The notes under the pieces: generated by a model
The model's database searches: none
What the model was told of the DNA's origin: nothing
The model's input: the letters and a program-made list of their open reading frames with translations, nothing else
Source: Rhytidiadelphus loreus
Lineage: Eukaryota > Streptophyta > Bryopsida > Hypnales > Hylocomiaceae
Length of the DNA stretch: 64,000 bases
Direction of reading: 5' to 3'
NCBI GenBank assembly: GCA_947034895.1
Contig: OX344761.1
Coordinates: 76,507,839-76,571,838, forward strand
Made by a program: the position numbers and the translations under genes
In this document: one piece after another, positions 1 through 9,610 of the stretch
How positions within the stretch are numbered: position 1 is the stretch's first letter
Layout: every line of letters starts with the position of its first letter

Positions 1-354
1 CGGTTACAATTCAAAAAGAATGGATAGAACGTATCAAAATGTTGGATTTTTGTTCAATTTAGAGCAAATTCTAGAAGCTTAGCAAATTCCAGGGTCATTT
101 TGGGGTTCAAGTAAATTCATAAACCATCCTAAAATGCGTTTGGCATTTGAGGGTTTAGGTTTGCGTTTATGGTTCTAGTTTGCGAGGGCTTTGTAGGGTT
201 TTTGGTTCATCATTGTAGGACTTGAGGATATTGAAGCCTTGTTAGGGACCATTTAATAAAATGATCATGTGATATAATTGTAAGCTATCTAGAGATTATT
301 CTATGATCTCACCTACCATGACAGCAGTCTTCTGTAAGTCACTCTTTCAAATAC
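1..354. other. AT-rich stretch without a gene
   Basis: No open frame with coding character, RNA gene or repeat boundary is visible. It is the outer flank of the first GC-rich array. Confidence 0.5.
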
Positions 355-605
355 CAATGTAGGGGCGACCGTGGGTGAGGCGACCGCGGATCCAGAAAAG
401 GGGGAAACTAGGGACTTCTTTCTGCGGTGCTAGGGCGACCTCGGGTGGGGCGACTGTGGGTAGGGCGACTTCGGGTAGGGCGACCGCGGGTCCAGAGAGG
501 AGGGAAGAACTCACGCATTTTTGCTTCCCTCTTTTCTGGTACTTGGGCGACCTCGGGTAGGGCGACTTCGGGTGGGGCGACTTCGGGTCCAAAAAGGGGG
601 AGACT
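355..605 (+). repeat. GC-rich motif array A (gcgac...cgggt)
   Basis: About ten copies of a 12-14 bp motif of the form GGGCGAC-y-k-CGGGT (gcgaccgcggat, gcgacttcgggt and similar) lie in one orientation, separated by short purine-rich spacers. The same motif recurs in at least eight other places in the window. The apparent open frames here, in several frames on both strands, are by-products of repeat periodicity and are not genes. The array may be a subterminal repeat block of a transposon; that is inference. Confidence 0.75.
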
Positions 606-2097
606 ATTTCGTGTTGGGCAACTGATGGTATTTTGAAGCCCAGTAGAATCAAAGAAAAAAAAGAATAAAGATGGGATGGACAAGGAGTGGTGCATCAAAG
701 GTGATTCCCGATGTGACCAACGGGAAGGTGAAGTAGTGGAAGGGATTCTCACACAAGGGTCAACTTCTTCGAACTCAAGTGGAGTCTGGGAGGTCTATGG
801 TTTGATTCCCAACTCCGTGTGCATGATGTAGGAGGTTATGGTTTGGTCTTATGGGTTTGGTCAAGGACCACTTTGAGTTCAGAATGGAAATGACAAACAT
901 TGTCATTTCGGTTCTAAATTCAAAGTTATCCTTGGCCCAATCCTCGAAGCACGTCACGTGGCCTAGACCGAGGTCTTCACGGGATTTTTTGAAACTTTAA
1001 AGTAACTAATTTGTAATGATATAGAGTATTTTAGAATTCAATTGTGGTAAATCATTATTTAATTAGATTGGTTCGTCATTATGGAGAATGACGAATAAAT
1101 ACTTGTGAATGAAATTTGATTTTACAAGACGGGTGTTTGCTTAATCTATGTAGGGTCAAAAGATAAGTTTAACTTAACAATTAGAGTGCATTACTAATAA
1201 AGTCCTAAGTGCCTTAAGCCTTTCCCTCTTGTATTTTTCCTATGAAAATTGAACATGGACTTATAGTAATTGCCATTGAAGCAAGTTTTATAACCCGAAA
1301 ATCTAACCATATGAATGTTTAATTAGCTTGTGTATTAGTGTGCACGTTTCCTTTGAGTGCAAAATTGGATAAGAGTTGTGAGATGATAACCAAGAAAATT
1401 TTCATTTTCTTTATTGATTGTATTGCTTATAAAAGAAAATTGGGATTGAAGGTGAAATGAAGAACTACAAATTATATTGGCACTCTAAAATGTTCTCTTC
1501 CAAAACTTAATATCACTTGAATAGCTATTAAACTCATTACAGGTTGGGAATATTTTTAATTCTGGTGGCCCACGATTTCACTACCACCTATTCATTGATA
1601 CATAAATTTTTTTGCTCAGGCAAGGGTGTGCATTGAAGCATTTGATAGTCAAGGAAACACTATCGTAAATATTTTTTTAGTTGGGGAGTTTCTCCAAATC
1701 CGACGTCCATTGGATTTTAAAGAGGGTTTCTTTCTCCATTTGTGTGGATGAGAAAGTAAAGATAAGGTAGAAGACTTTGAAATGGAGCGGGCATTAATAA
1801 TGGACTCTATAAGTGGCTTTGAAATGGACAATCTGTAGTTCATAAATTGACCTCCATAATCATTAAATGATTCGAGAAAAAAAAATTATGAATTGTAAGA
1901 GCCAATCCATTATCTTTACTTTCCCATTTATGTTTAGAAGTTGCAAGTGAACATTTTGCGGAAGACCTAGGGGCATAAATAGGGACCTATGACACAAGTC
2001 CTTTGGAAATTTATAAGTAATTATAAAATACTTCCAAAAATATGAAACCACTTGTGTTAGATTCCTCTTTTATTTGTCTTTGTCTGAAAAATCACCC
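606..2097. other. Unassigned AT-rich interval between arrays A and B
   Basis: No gene recognised. Around 790-815 there is a short tRNA B-box-like string (GGTTTGATTCCCA) without a convincing A box. Because array A points inward and array B points back toward it, the interval could be the body of a small element; no target duplication was found. Confidence 0.35.
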
Positions 2098-2445
2098 GAA
2101 GTCGCCCAGGGACCCACACCCGAAGTCACCTAGGGACCCGCACCCGAAGTCGCCCAGGGACCCGCACCCGAGGTCGCCCAGGGACCCGCACCCGAAGTTG
2201 CCCAGGGACCCGCACCCGAAGTCGCCCAAGGATCCGCACTCGAGGTCGCCCAGGGACCCGCACCCGAAGTTGCCCAGGGACCCGCACCCGAAGTCGCCCA
2301 GGGATCCGCACCCGCGGTCGCCTTGTGGACCCGTGGTCGCCTGGGTACCCGCAGTCGCCCTTATTCGGTCGGGGGACCCGCACTCGCCCTACTTGGAGGA
2401 CCCGCACTCGCCCTAATTGGAGGACCCGCACTCGCCCTCCCGTGA
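2098..2445 (-). repeat. GC-rich array B with 24-bp minisatellite
   Basis: A 24-bp unit (gaagtcgcccagggacccgc plus acccg) is tandemly repeated about nine times at 2098-2330. It degrades into looser copies (acccgcagtcgccc, acccgcactcgccc) up to 2445. The motif is the reverse complement of array A, so the two arrays face each other. The frame DPHPKSPR repeated here is a translation of the minisatellite and not a protein gene. Confidence 0.85.
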
Positions 2446-2793
2446 CCGCTAGTCCCAGTACAAATGGGGTGGGGTGGACTTGCGGTCGTCAGTCCCCCTG
2501 CTTCTGTGCAAAGGCTGTCATCCACCTTGAAGTGGCTGATTGCATGTGCGTGAGGCAGGGATTGGGGAATGAAGGAATTTCATTCTTCTCATTCCATGCA
2601 TGTCTAAACCGCGGTGTTTCGTAAACTTGACCCTATCCGCTACGATCTTTGAACCTTGAACATCTACTTCTGCTTCGATATTTGTAAATGTGTCACACGT
2701 ATGATTACTAGTTTCACTTAGTTAGAATAAGTATTTTGGCATCGAGACTTTTATATAGTATATATTGTTTAGTTATACATACGTTGTTAAAAC
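2446..2793. other. Upstream leader of the 2794 gene
   Basis: No coding sequence is evident. A TATA-like run (TTTTATATAGTATATA, about 2750-2765) lies some 35-45 bp before the start codon and could serve as a core promoter with a very short leader. Array B ends about 350 bp upstream of the start. Confidence 0.35.
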
Positions 2794-4287
2794 ATGGAGC
2801 GTACGACCTCGCCATCTCCTCCTACCATACCTACTCCATTGACTTCGCAAGAGAAAAGGGCGATGAAGGACAAGGGTCGAAAACGGTCAGGCAAGAAGCA
2901 CAAGAAGCGCGTGGCCATATTACTTCATCCGAAGATTAAGGCTTTTAAGGGTTGGAGGGATGAACCAGAGCCTTGGAGTTACCGGACTGTTGCGAAGTAT
3001 GTGGATTGGTGCCACATCAGCAAGTTATTTCCGTTGTGTCGTCACCATTTGCACGTTCAAAACCAAAAGGTTAACCTTGCGTATGCTACGGACACAAGGT
3101 TCATGCGTAGATGCTGCGAAGTATGGACCCTTCTGTATTTGGAGACCAAGGTGTACAGAAACGATAATTTCAGTTTCTTTCTTGTACGAATGGTGTATGC
3201 CGAAGTTGTTTTGAAGAAGGTAGTTGATTGGACAACACTCCCAGAAATGCCTATTGCGGTCCGTCCGGACCAAAAAGAGTGGGAGGAAGCCTCCAACTTG
3301 TGGGCAAAGTATCCTCTTGATATAAGCAAGATGATGACACCGATTAAGCGTGGAGCATCATTTGTTGCTAATGAAGAAGTAGTTTGGTCTTCCACTTCTT
3401 CCTCGGACGAGCACACCCATGAGTACAACGGATATTCCTTCTCTAGCGATGATGAAGATGTTTTTGTCACCGAGTCCAAGAAGTCTTTGGATGTGGGCCT
3501 TCAGAAGAAGAAAGATCATAGAAAAGAGCCCATTACCTCAACCAGCCATGAAGAAGTCTTGGAAAAAGTTGACCCCATGGAAGTGGAAGACTTTTCCACA
3601 GAGGAGTGTGCGATGCTAGAAGGTGATAGTGATTCATCAGACAATGAGGAGACCTTGATTGCCAAAATCGAGAGTGCACGTTTATCATTGAGTACAAAGA
3701 GTGAGGAACTGAAGAATTTGAAGGAACGCGAAGTGTCTTCTCCCACTGAAGCTTATTTGAAGCAACAATTGAGGTCTCTCAACCAAATACTCAAAAAGAG
3801 AGATGACGATTTTGTTGCTTTTAAGAAGAATGGAGACCAATATTTAACTAAACAGAGCACCGGGAAATTGTCGCAAGCTGACCATTGTTTATTGTGGGAA
3901 TCAAAATTAGAAACCCTGCAATGCAGACGTAGGAAAGTAGAGAATGAGCGGCGAGCACTGCGTGTTCAAATTACCGAAGAAGAAAAGAAATATTACGAAG
4001 CGGCCAAAAAACATGTCAAGGAGGTGGATGTTTTGGCAACGGCCTCGACATACGGTAATCTTCCAGAGGAGTTAGAAATACTTCGGAATTTGGTGAAGTT
4101 CCATGAGACTAGAGTACAAGTGTTGGAAGACGAGTTTGTGGATCTGAGAGCCGAAAGCAAGTATTATACACAGTGGATGAAGTGGATGAAGGATACAACG
4201 GGAAAGAGAGGTGAAGAATACGAGAAAGTGGGTCCTCCTCCTAATATGAGTGACTTCCTAAACCAAAAAGAGGTTTTTAGAAAGTAG
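2794..4287 (+). CDS. Coiled-coil protein with undescribed N-terminal domain (RING-less paralogue)
   Basis: An intact, intronless 497-aa frame starting with ATG in the context aaaacATGG. Order: basic Lys/Arg-rich segment (about 20-42, nuclear-localisation-like); a conserved globular domain at 48-150 with AFKGW, EPEPWS, DWCHISK-FP, RHH, YAEV-LKK and VDW-T; an acidic Ser-rich linker (about 195-290, repeated D/E/S); and long heptad-like helices (about 290-470). The same N-terminal domain, motif for motif, is present in the minus-strand gene at 6258-8738. The tail (YY-W..., about 465-490) resembles the stretch just before the RING finger of that gene, so this protein looks like a shortened paralogue. 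I do not recognise the domain and assign no reaction. The lack of stops, unlike the decayed transposons nearby, suggests it is maintained or young. It may be transposon-borne, since array B lies upstream. Confidence 0.75.
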   Translation: MERTTSPSPPTIPTPLTSQEKRAMKDKGRKRSGKKHKKRVAILLHPKIKAFKGWRDEPEPWSYRTVAKYVDWCHISKLFPLCRHHLHVQNQKVNLAYATDTRFMRRCCEVWTLLYLETKVYRNDNFSFFLVRMVYAEVVLKKVVDWTTLPEMPIAVRPDQKEWEEASNLWAKYPLDISKMMTPIKRGASFVANEEVVWSSTSSSDEHTHEYNGYSFSSDDEDVFVTESKKSLDVGLQKKKDHRKEPITSTSHEEVLEKVDPMEVEDFSTEECAMLEGDSDSSDNEETLIAKIESARLSLSTKSEELKNLKEREVSSPTEAYLKQQLRSLNQILKKRDDDFVAFKKNGDQYLTKQSTGKLSQADHCLLWESKLETLQCRRRKVENERRALRVQITEEEKKYYEAAKKHVKEVDVLATASTYGNLPEELEILRNLVKFHETRVQVLEDEFVDLRAESKYYTQWMKWMKDTTGKRGEEYEKVGPPPNMSDFLNQKEVFRK

Positions 4288-6257
4288 TGTACCGCATTTT
4301 GGTGAACAATATTGTAAATTTGTAAGTAAGAGCCAATTTTGGATATTGCGGCTCTCTCGTGATTTAGTAAAGAATATGCTACAATTTTTTTGGCATTCAA
4401 AGTTCACGTGTTTTTTTAATAATTATTGTACACTTTGTAATGTGTATTGCAGATTTCTGAACTTAGTGTATTCGCGAAATATTTAGTCACAGCTTTTGAA
4501 ACCAATGTAGTACAAGAACAGAAGACCTAATGTTGCTCAAATCAGTTTTGTTATGTCATTTTATTCTGGATTTGTACTAGAAATGTTTATCTTGATATTT
4601 ATTGGGTGAAAACATAGCCCTAAAGACCTAACCCTCTACAGTTAAAATAACCAATTGCTTCTTTTTCTAGCTAATTTCCATCGCTACTTACATGGCTTGG
4701 TGAATTTTCAAATGATTCCAATAGGTTTTTTCCATTTTCAGTGTTTTTCTAAACCCATAAAGTCCGAAGGCCATTTTTAGGTGAAGAAAAAATCAAAACT
4801 GTCATTTCTATAATTCTATTGTGTTTGTCCAAAGAAAAAAATAAACTTTTGTGGAACTGAAGCTGAGGATCTTGAACTTCACTTGTTTAAGATTTTGTGG
4901 TTAAAATTGTACGATGTTTGATTATACAGATTTAGAGATATGACTATATGAGCATTCAAAGTTGAAGAAGCAATTTTTTTGCAACATTGGACTACACTTT
5001 CAAACGACTTTGATTGCTATTTCTTCCAAAAATGTGCACTATGGAATGTTAATTTAAAATTTATTGTGTTGAAGAATTGAGTTGGGAGTGTAGGAAAAAA
5101 AATTCAAAAAATAATAACTTCCTTTTCATACTTCAAAAAATTGTCAAGTAGAAGTAGATCCAAGGTTAAAAGAAAAACTAAATTGATAATAGCTCTTACA
5201 TGGGATTGGAACACAATAATCCGTTAGTCCCAATGGTGAGATTGTTGTAGGAAGCAAACTTCTCCTTTAAAATAAACTAATTAGAGAAAATTTGAAAATT
5301 GCATTTTCAAATGAATTCTATAAGTTATTTTTTGAAATATTTGTTTACATTGCCTTAAAAAGAACAGGGTTCTTAACTTGCACATCACTAATGAAAATGG
5401 AATGAATCAAATCTTTTTATGTAGACAAAAACATAATGTTAGCAAAAACATGAACAAAATTAAATCTATTTTGGATTTTTGCAATGTTTTTTGTAATGCC
5501 TGCCGAGTTTAGTTCTAGGTATTTTGTGGCGTAACTTTTGCTTCCGGACACCAATTGAAATAAAAATTATATTCCCTCAAAGCTTATCAGATTTTATCTT
5601 TTCACAAAAAAATTCAAAAAATTAGGGTACAATTTCAAGCCATAGAAACTTGCCCAAATTCCAAATTGTCTCTAGAGGGGACAATGGGACTTAAGGGGTT
5701 CATCATGTTCACTTTTTCTGTTTATGGAACTAAAATGATAACAATTACAATCTTCTATGAAATGAATTGAGATAATGAGATTGCTTACAATGATATACAA
5801 TTTTGAATTCTAAGTAATAAAATTTAAAGTTTACAGTTGAATTAATTTTAGAAGCTTAAATGTCAATGCAAATGACAATGTCAAAGTGAACTTCAACTTT
5901 AATAGCTCTTTGATAATAAGTTTCATACAATCAGTTGTACCACATATTTGATTTTGTTCGAACATATTGAAGTCTTTGGAGTAGAAAATAATGTAGAATA
6001 TGTTTCAAAAATGAAGGCATTGTAATATTCTCGGTAATATTGCAATACAAATGTGTAGCATACAATCATAGAAGGCTCGAAGTTGGCCTATGTGGAACAA
6101 AACAAAAAAACTGAGAGCTACACGCTTCTACTATATATAATACGCTTCTATATACTAGGGGTTTGACATTATATATCCTTGGACGTAAACCAAGTAACCA
6201 AAGGAGAAATGAAGTCCATCATTAAATTCTCAGACGTCAAATCCATTTGGATTGTTT
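4288..6257. repeat. Convergent intergenic region with dispersed repeat family R
   Basis: The two genes face each other across this 2-kb AT-rich gap. Roughly 4590-5720 is a diverged copy of a repeat also seen at 12690-13990, 17440-18340 and 50780-51460. Shared landmarks are a line on 'actt(c)acttg-ttaagat', a 'ggacaccaattgaaat' block, and a 'gggacaatgggactt' block. No open frame of note. From 5720 to 6257 I see nothing beyond A+T-rich sequence. Confidence 0.45.
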
Positions 6258-8738
6258 TTACTTCTTAGAAGAACTTGCTTCACCATGTGAAGGTTGAAGT
6301 GTCTCTTGAAGGACTATCTTCTTCTTTGCATGAGTTCGTGAAGCTGGCCCTTCCGCATTCAAAATGATTTCCAGGACGTTGGAATCTTGGAGAGCTTGTA
6401 GGGTCCTTGTGGTTTGTGGAGAATGTGCTTCCAAAAGATAGTCCAATGCTTGACTTTGGTAATAAGGTCCATACGTAGAGTCCATGCAAGCCATGTTAGT
6501 CATGTCTTCAAGAGAGGCAAATTGATTGCGATCGGGTCCCCTTTTACCTTCATTATCCCAACGGTGTCCTTCCGGATGAGGACCCCATTTGAATTCTCCC
6601 GAGCTCTTCTCAAAGTATCCACCAAGGCATTGGTAGAAGAATGCCCTTCTCCCTTCATTGTGTGAACCTTTTCCCATCAACTTCGGTGCCACTTTGACAA
6701 TCTCCGCCGGGTCAGTTTCCCAGTTCAATTGAGAGCTATTAGGTGCCTTTTCATCATCATGTAGCCCTTGACGCCAGCTCCAAACGAGGTCACGACCCCA
6801 CAGTGTCGTATTAGTCGTCGTTTCAACGCTATGTTCCCAAGAAGGTGGCATATACGTCATCAAGTTGAACTTGGCATACAAGCGATCATGGAATGGTGCT
6901 GAACAAAGTACACAACGTCGTCTAATGAGGCATCCCATAAGGAGGCATTGAGGATGGTATACATGTGCACATGACCCGAGAGCCCAACCACCTTCAGAGC
7001 CAAATTGCTCTTGACAAATGGGGCATTTTGTATGGTCAAGTACGAAAGCTGCAGGTTGTGGCCATAGTAGCTTTTGGTCCTTCACCTCCATGTGACTAGA
7101 CATTTGCTTTGCATGGTCCCAGCCCTGTTGTGCCCAATCTATAATATTTGTGTCTGCCAACATCGGCATGTTTTCAGGAAACATGTCATCTAAGAGTGCC
7201 CATGATGTGAGTCCATTCTCACGTTTAGGTAAAGCTGCAACAAAATTCTTTGAAACCTTATCTAATTCCTTGGCTATTTGTTGCGATCTGTCCACGGAGA
7301 GAATGCACGCCACCTTCCAATGGTAGTACGTGGCAACCAATTGATCCAACCGTTGTTGAAGCTTTTCGTTCTGCTTTTCAAGGTCTCTTTCTTTGTCACT
7401 CTGCCTTGATTGTTGAACTGTTGGAAATGAGAGTGAATATTGGGTCCCATGAATATTGGTCGTGTCAGTGGTCGTGTCTCCGCCAATCGTAGTGAGGAAC
7501 GCACTTCGATTATTTTGCAAAACCTTAGCACGCTTGGAAGGTGGTGGATGGCAAGGAACATCGTCGGTAAGGTCCCCCACAACTTTGTCTAGATGATGTG
7601 GATCATGGTCAACAAAAGCCTCATCCATATCTAACAAAGTGAAAGCGCCAGCCTGATTTTCTCGCAGGGCTTGAAGCTCGATAGATTGTCGTGCAATGAG
7701 AGCATCTTTCAGTTGGCACTGTCCTTGCAATTTCTTCAAGTCACTTTCCAATGAAGCAATCTTGTTGTCTTTGATTTGTATAAGGTTTTGAGCCTTTGCT
7801 AGGGTCAGAGTGTTGTGACCTACATCCACTCGGGATTGAAGAGTTGGTGCACCAACAATTGTTTCACTGGGCCCTTCATCGTTGCAACTGAATTTGAAGA
7901 CATCACTTGGGTTCTGTGTAGGCAATGGTGGATTCGAAGCTGATGGAGAAGCCCCTTGTGGTCCAATTCGTGTAGTGGAACGTCGCACTCTTGACGATTG
8001 TCCCGATTTACGTCCCCGTGATGTTCCGACGCCGTGGACAATTTCATTTTGATTTGGGGGGAGGCCGATAGGTAGTTCCGTGACTCGTTCTACCCGAAGC
8101 ACCCGCGTACCATCTGAATTGTCATCCTCTTCTGATGACTCTGTGTCAATTTCAACCTGGGCCTGATTCCTAGGAACACTTCGAAAAGGACCCAATCCAC
8201 CCTCTGGAAAAAGGAGAATTCCTTTTGGTATGCACCCGTCCTCTGGACGTTTTACGTGAGGACTGGATTTGATCGTGCTCCAATCGACTTCTTTCTTCAA
8301 TGCCACTTCAGCATAGGCTCCTCTAGCAAGGAAAAGAGGGGCTTCATTCCTTTCTACAGAGGCTGTATTGTAGAGAGCTTGCCACAATTCAATGCACCTG
8401 TTCACGAAGATTTCATTCTCACAGAACTTCAAGTTCGCCTTGTTGGTGTGTCGATGATGATGATGACGCCATGCTGGAAAGAACTTGCTGATGTGGCACC
8501 ACTCAATGTAATCTTCGCAAGTTTGTATTGACCATGGCTCAGGCTCCTCGTTCCACCCCTTGAAAGCAATGTGGTCAGCACTATTCAACACATGCAATCG
8601 CTTTCGGTGACAAGTACCCCTACGCTTCCGTTCCTTGTCTTTTTCAATCTTTCGCAATCCCAAACCACGACGTGGACGTAGAGCCGGTGGAAGGGCTTCA
8701 GCAAGAAATTCTCCAGTGGTATTGTCTCCACTAGCCAT
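6258..8738 (-). CDS. RING-H2 protein with undescribed N-terminal domain and coiled coils
   Basis: An intact intronless frame. I place the start at ATG 8738 (826 aa, context cactATGG); the longer reading to 8828 begins with TTG and adds 30 unrelated residues. Order: basic segment (20-50); domain shared with the 2794 gene (57-157: AFKGW, EPEPWS, EWCHISK-FP, RHHHH, AYAEVALKK, VDWST); acidic/Ser-rich linker; coiled coil (about 350-395); PSKRAKV nuclear-signal-like motif; a second coiled coil (about 470-495); RING-H2 finger; and a C-terminal region rich in Trp. Zinc ligands are complete: C572-x2-C575-x14-C590-x-H592-x2-H595-x2-C598-x10-C609-x2-C612. RING-H2 proteins of this type are usually E3 ubiquitin ligases, so ligase activity is likely by family; the substrate is unknown. 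It converges on its paralogue and has array C just upstream. Confidence 0.8.
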   Translation of the reverse strand: MASGDNTTGEFLAEALPPALRPRRGLGLRKIEKDKERKRRGTCHRKRLHVLNSADHIAFKGWNEEPEPWSIQTCEDYIEWCHISKFFPAWRHHHHRHTNKANLKFCENEIFVNRCIELWQALYNTASVERNEAPLFLARGAYAEVALKKEVDWSTIKSSPHVKRPEDGCIPKGILLFPEGGLGPFRSVPRNQAQVEIDTESSEEDDNSDGTRVLRVERVTELPIGLPPNQNEIVHGVGTSRGRKSGQSSRVRRSTTRIGPQGASPSASNPPLPTQNPSDVFKFSCNDEGPSETIVGAPTLQSRVDVGHNTLTLAKAQNLIQIKDNKIASLESDLKKLQGQCQLKDALIARQSIELQALRENQAGAFTLLDMDEAFVDHDPHHLDKVVGDLTDDVPCHPPPSKRAKVLQNNRSAFLTTIGGDTTTDTTNIHGTQYSLSFPTVQQSRQSDKERDLEKQNEKLQQRLDQLVATYYHWKVACILSVDRSQQIAKELDKVSKNFVAALPKRENGLTSWALLDDMFPENMPMLADTNIIDWAQQGWDHAKQMSSHMEVKDQKLLWPQPAAFVLDHTKCPICQEQFGSEGGWALGSCAHVYHPQCLLMGCLIRRRCVLCSAPFHDRLYAKFNLMTYMPPSWEHSVETTTNTTLWGRDLVWSWRQGLHDDEKAPNSSQLNWETDPAEIVKVAPKLMGKGSHNEGRRAFFYQCLGGYFEKSSGEFKWGPHPEGHRWDNEGKRGPDRNQFASLEDMTNMACMDSTYGPYYQSQALDYLLEAHSPQTTRTLQALQDSNVLEIILNAEGPASRTHAKKKIVLQETLQPSHGEASSSKK

Positions 8739-8930
8739 AGTGGGTTGTTGAAATGAAGGTCCTAAAAAATGTAGAGGGATTATTGAAATTAAACCACTAG
8801 AAAAAGAACCTTGGATGAAAGTAGTCAATAGTAAATTTTCAACACCAAATGCTTATGCATGTAGCCAGAAAGGGATACAAGCCAAGAAGCCTTAGTGATG
8901 AACATGGGAGAATGAAGATTCGGCGACTTC

Positions 8931-8938
8931 ATATATAG
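8931..8938 (-). promoter_or_regulatory. TATA box of the RING-H2 gene
   Basis: On the minus strand the string CTATATATGA lies about 195 bp upstream of the ATG at 8738 and only about 25 bp inside array C. It is the only TATA match between the array and the start codon. Confidence 0.45.
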
Positions 8939-8959
8939 GTGAACCCGGGTGTGGATGCA

Positions 8960-9140
8960 AAATGGGCGCGTGCGGGTCACGTAGGCGACCAGCGGTTCTG
9001 GAGGGGCGACCAGCGGTTCTGGAGGGGCGACCAGCGGTCCTGGAGGGGCGACCAGCGGTCCTAGAGGGGCGACTGCGGGTCCTGGGGGGGGCGACTGCGG
9101 GTCCTGGGGGGGGCGACTGCGGGTGGGCGACTGCGTCACG
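8960..9140 (+). repeat. GC-rich motif array C
   Basis: Four near-identical units of 21 bp (gcgaccagcggtcctggagg and variants) are followed by three gcgactgcgggt copies. Orientation is the same as array A and opposite to array B. It sits directly upstream of the RING-H2 gene and beside a perfect palindrome. Confidence 0.85.
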
Positions 9141-9146
9141 CTGCAT

Positions 9147-9248
9147 ATTTACACTGCACGCTACATTGCACGCTCAACAATAAGAATTCAGCAAGACGTC
9201 TTGCCGAATTCTAGTTGTTGAGCGTGCAATGTAGCGTGCAGTGTAAAT
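9147..9248. repeat. 102-bp near-perfect palindrome
   Basis: Arms of 34 bp (atttacactgcacgctacat..., 9147-9180 and 9215-9248) match exactly as reverse complements. The centre adds a second palindrome (GAATTC flanks and GCAAGACGTCTTGC), with only two short mismatch points. The axis lies between 9197 and 9198. This could be a tiny foldback transposon or a cruciform-forming end of the adjacent GC-array element. Confidence 0.9.
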
Positions 9249-9484
9249 AGAAATCAAAGAGGATAGAGACGATGGAATTACAGCGCCTAATTTAACCCCG
9301 CCTTTTTGTGGAACTCCCCAATGACAAATTATGGGGAAAAATTTGAGTTTGAATTAGAAATGTGGATTTGGAGTTGAGAGATACAAGGCAGGATTGTCCT
9401 CATCACGTCAGGTCCATCCGTCAGGATTCAACCTGGCGTCCGTCGGGATTAAAAATAAAAATAAAAATAAAATAAAAAAATTCC

Positions 9485-9610
9485 CTAGACGGGTGGTTTG
9501 TCAACCTAGACGGGTGGCCTGTTGACCTAAACGGGTGGCCTGTTGACCTAAACGGGTGGTCTGTTGATCTGGACGGGTAATCCATCTACTTGGACAGACG
9601 GGCCATCAAC
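9485..9610 (+). repeat. 21-bp minisatellite (acgggtggcctgttgacct)
   Basis: Five to six tandem units of about 21 bp, with core acgggtgg-ytgt-gacc, degrade toward the right. Between array C and this block (9249-9484) lies GC-moderate sequence with repeated 'ccgtcagg/ccgtcggg' words and no gene. Confidence 0.75.

Noticed and set aside
2042..2416. Open frame of 124 aa made of DPHPKSPR repeats
   Set aside because: It is a translation of the 24-bp minisatellite; the antisense strand is open for the same reason.
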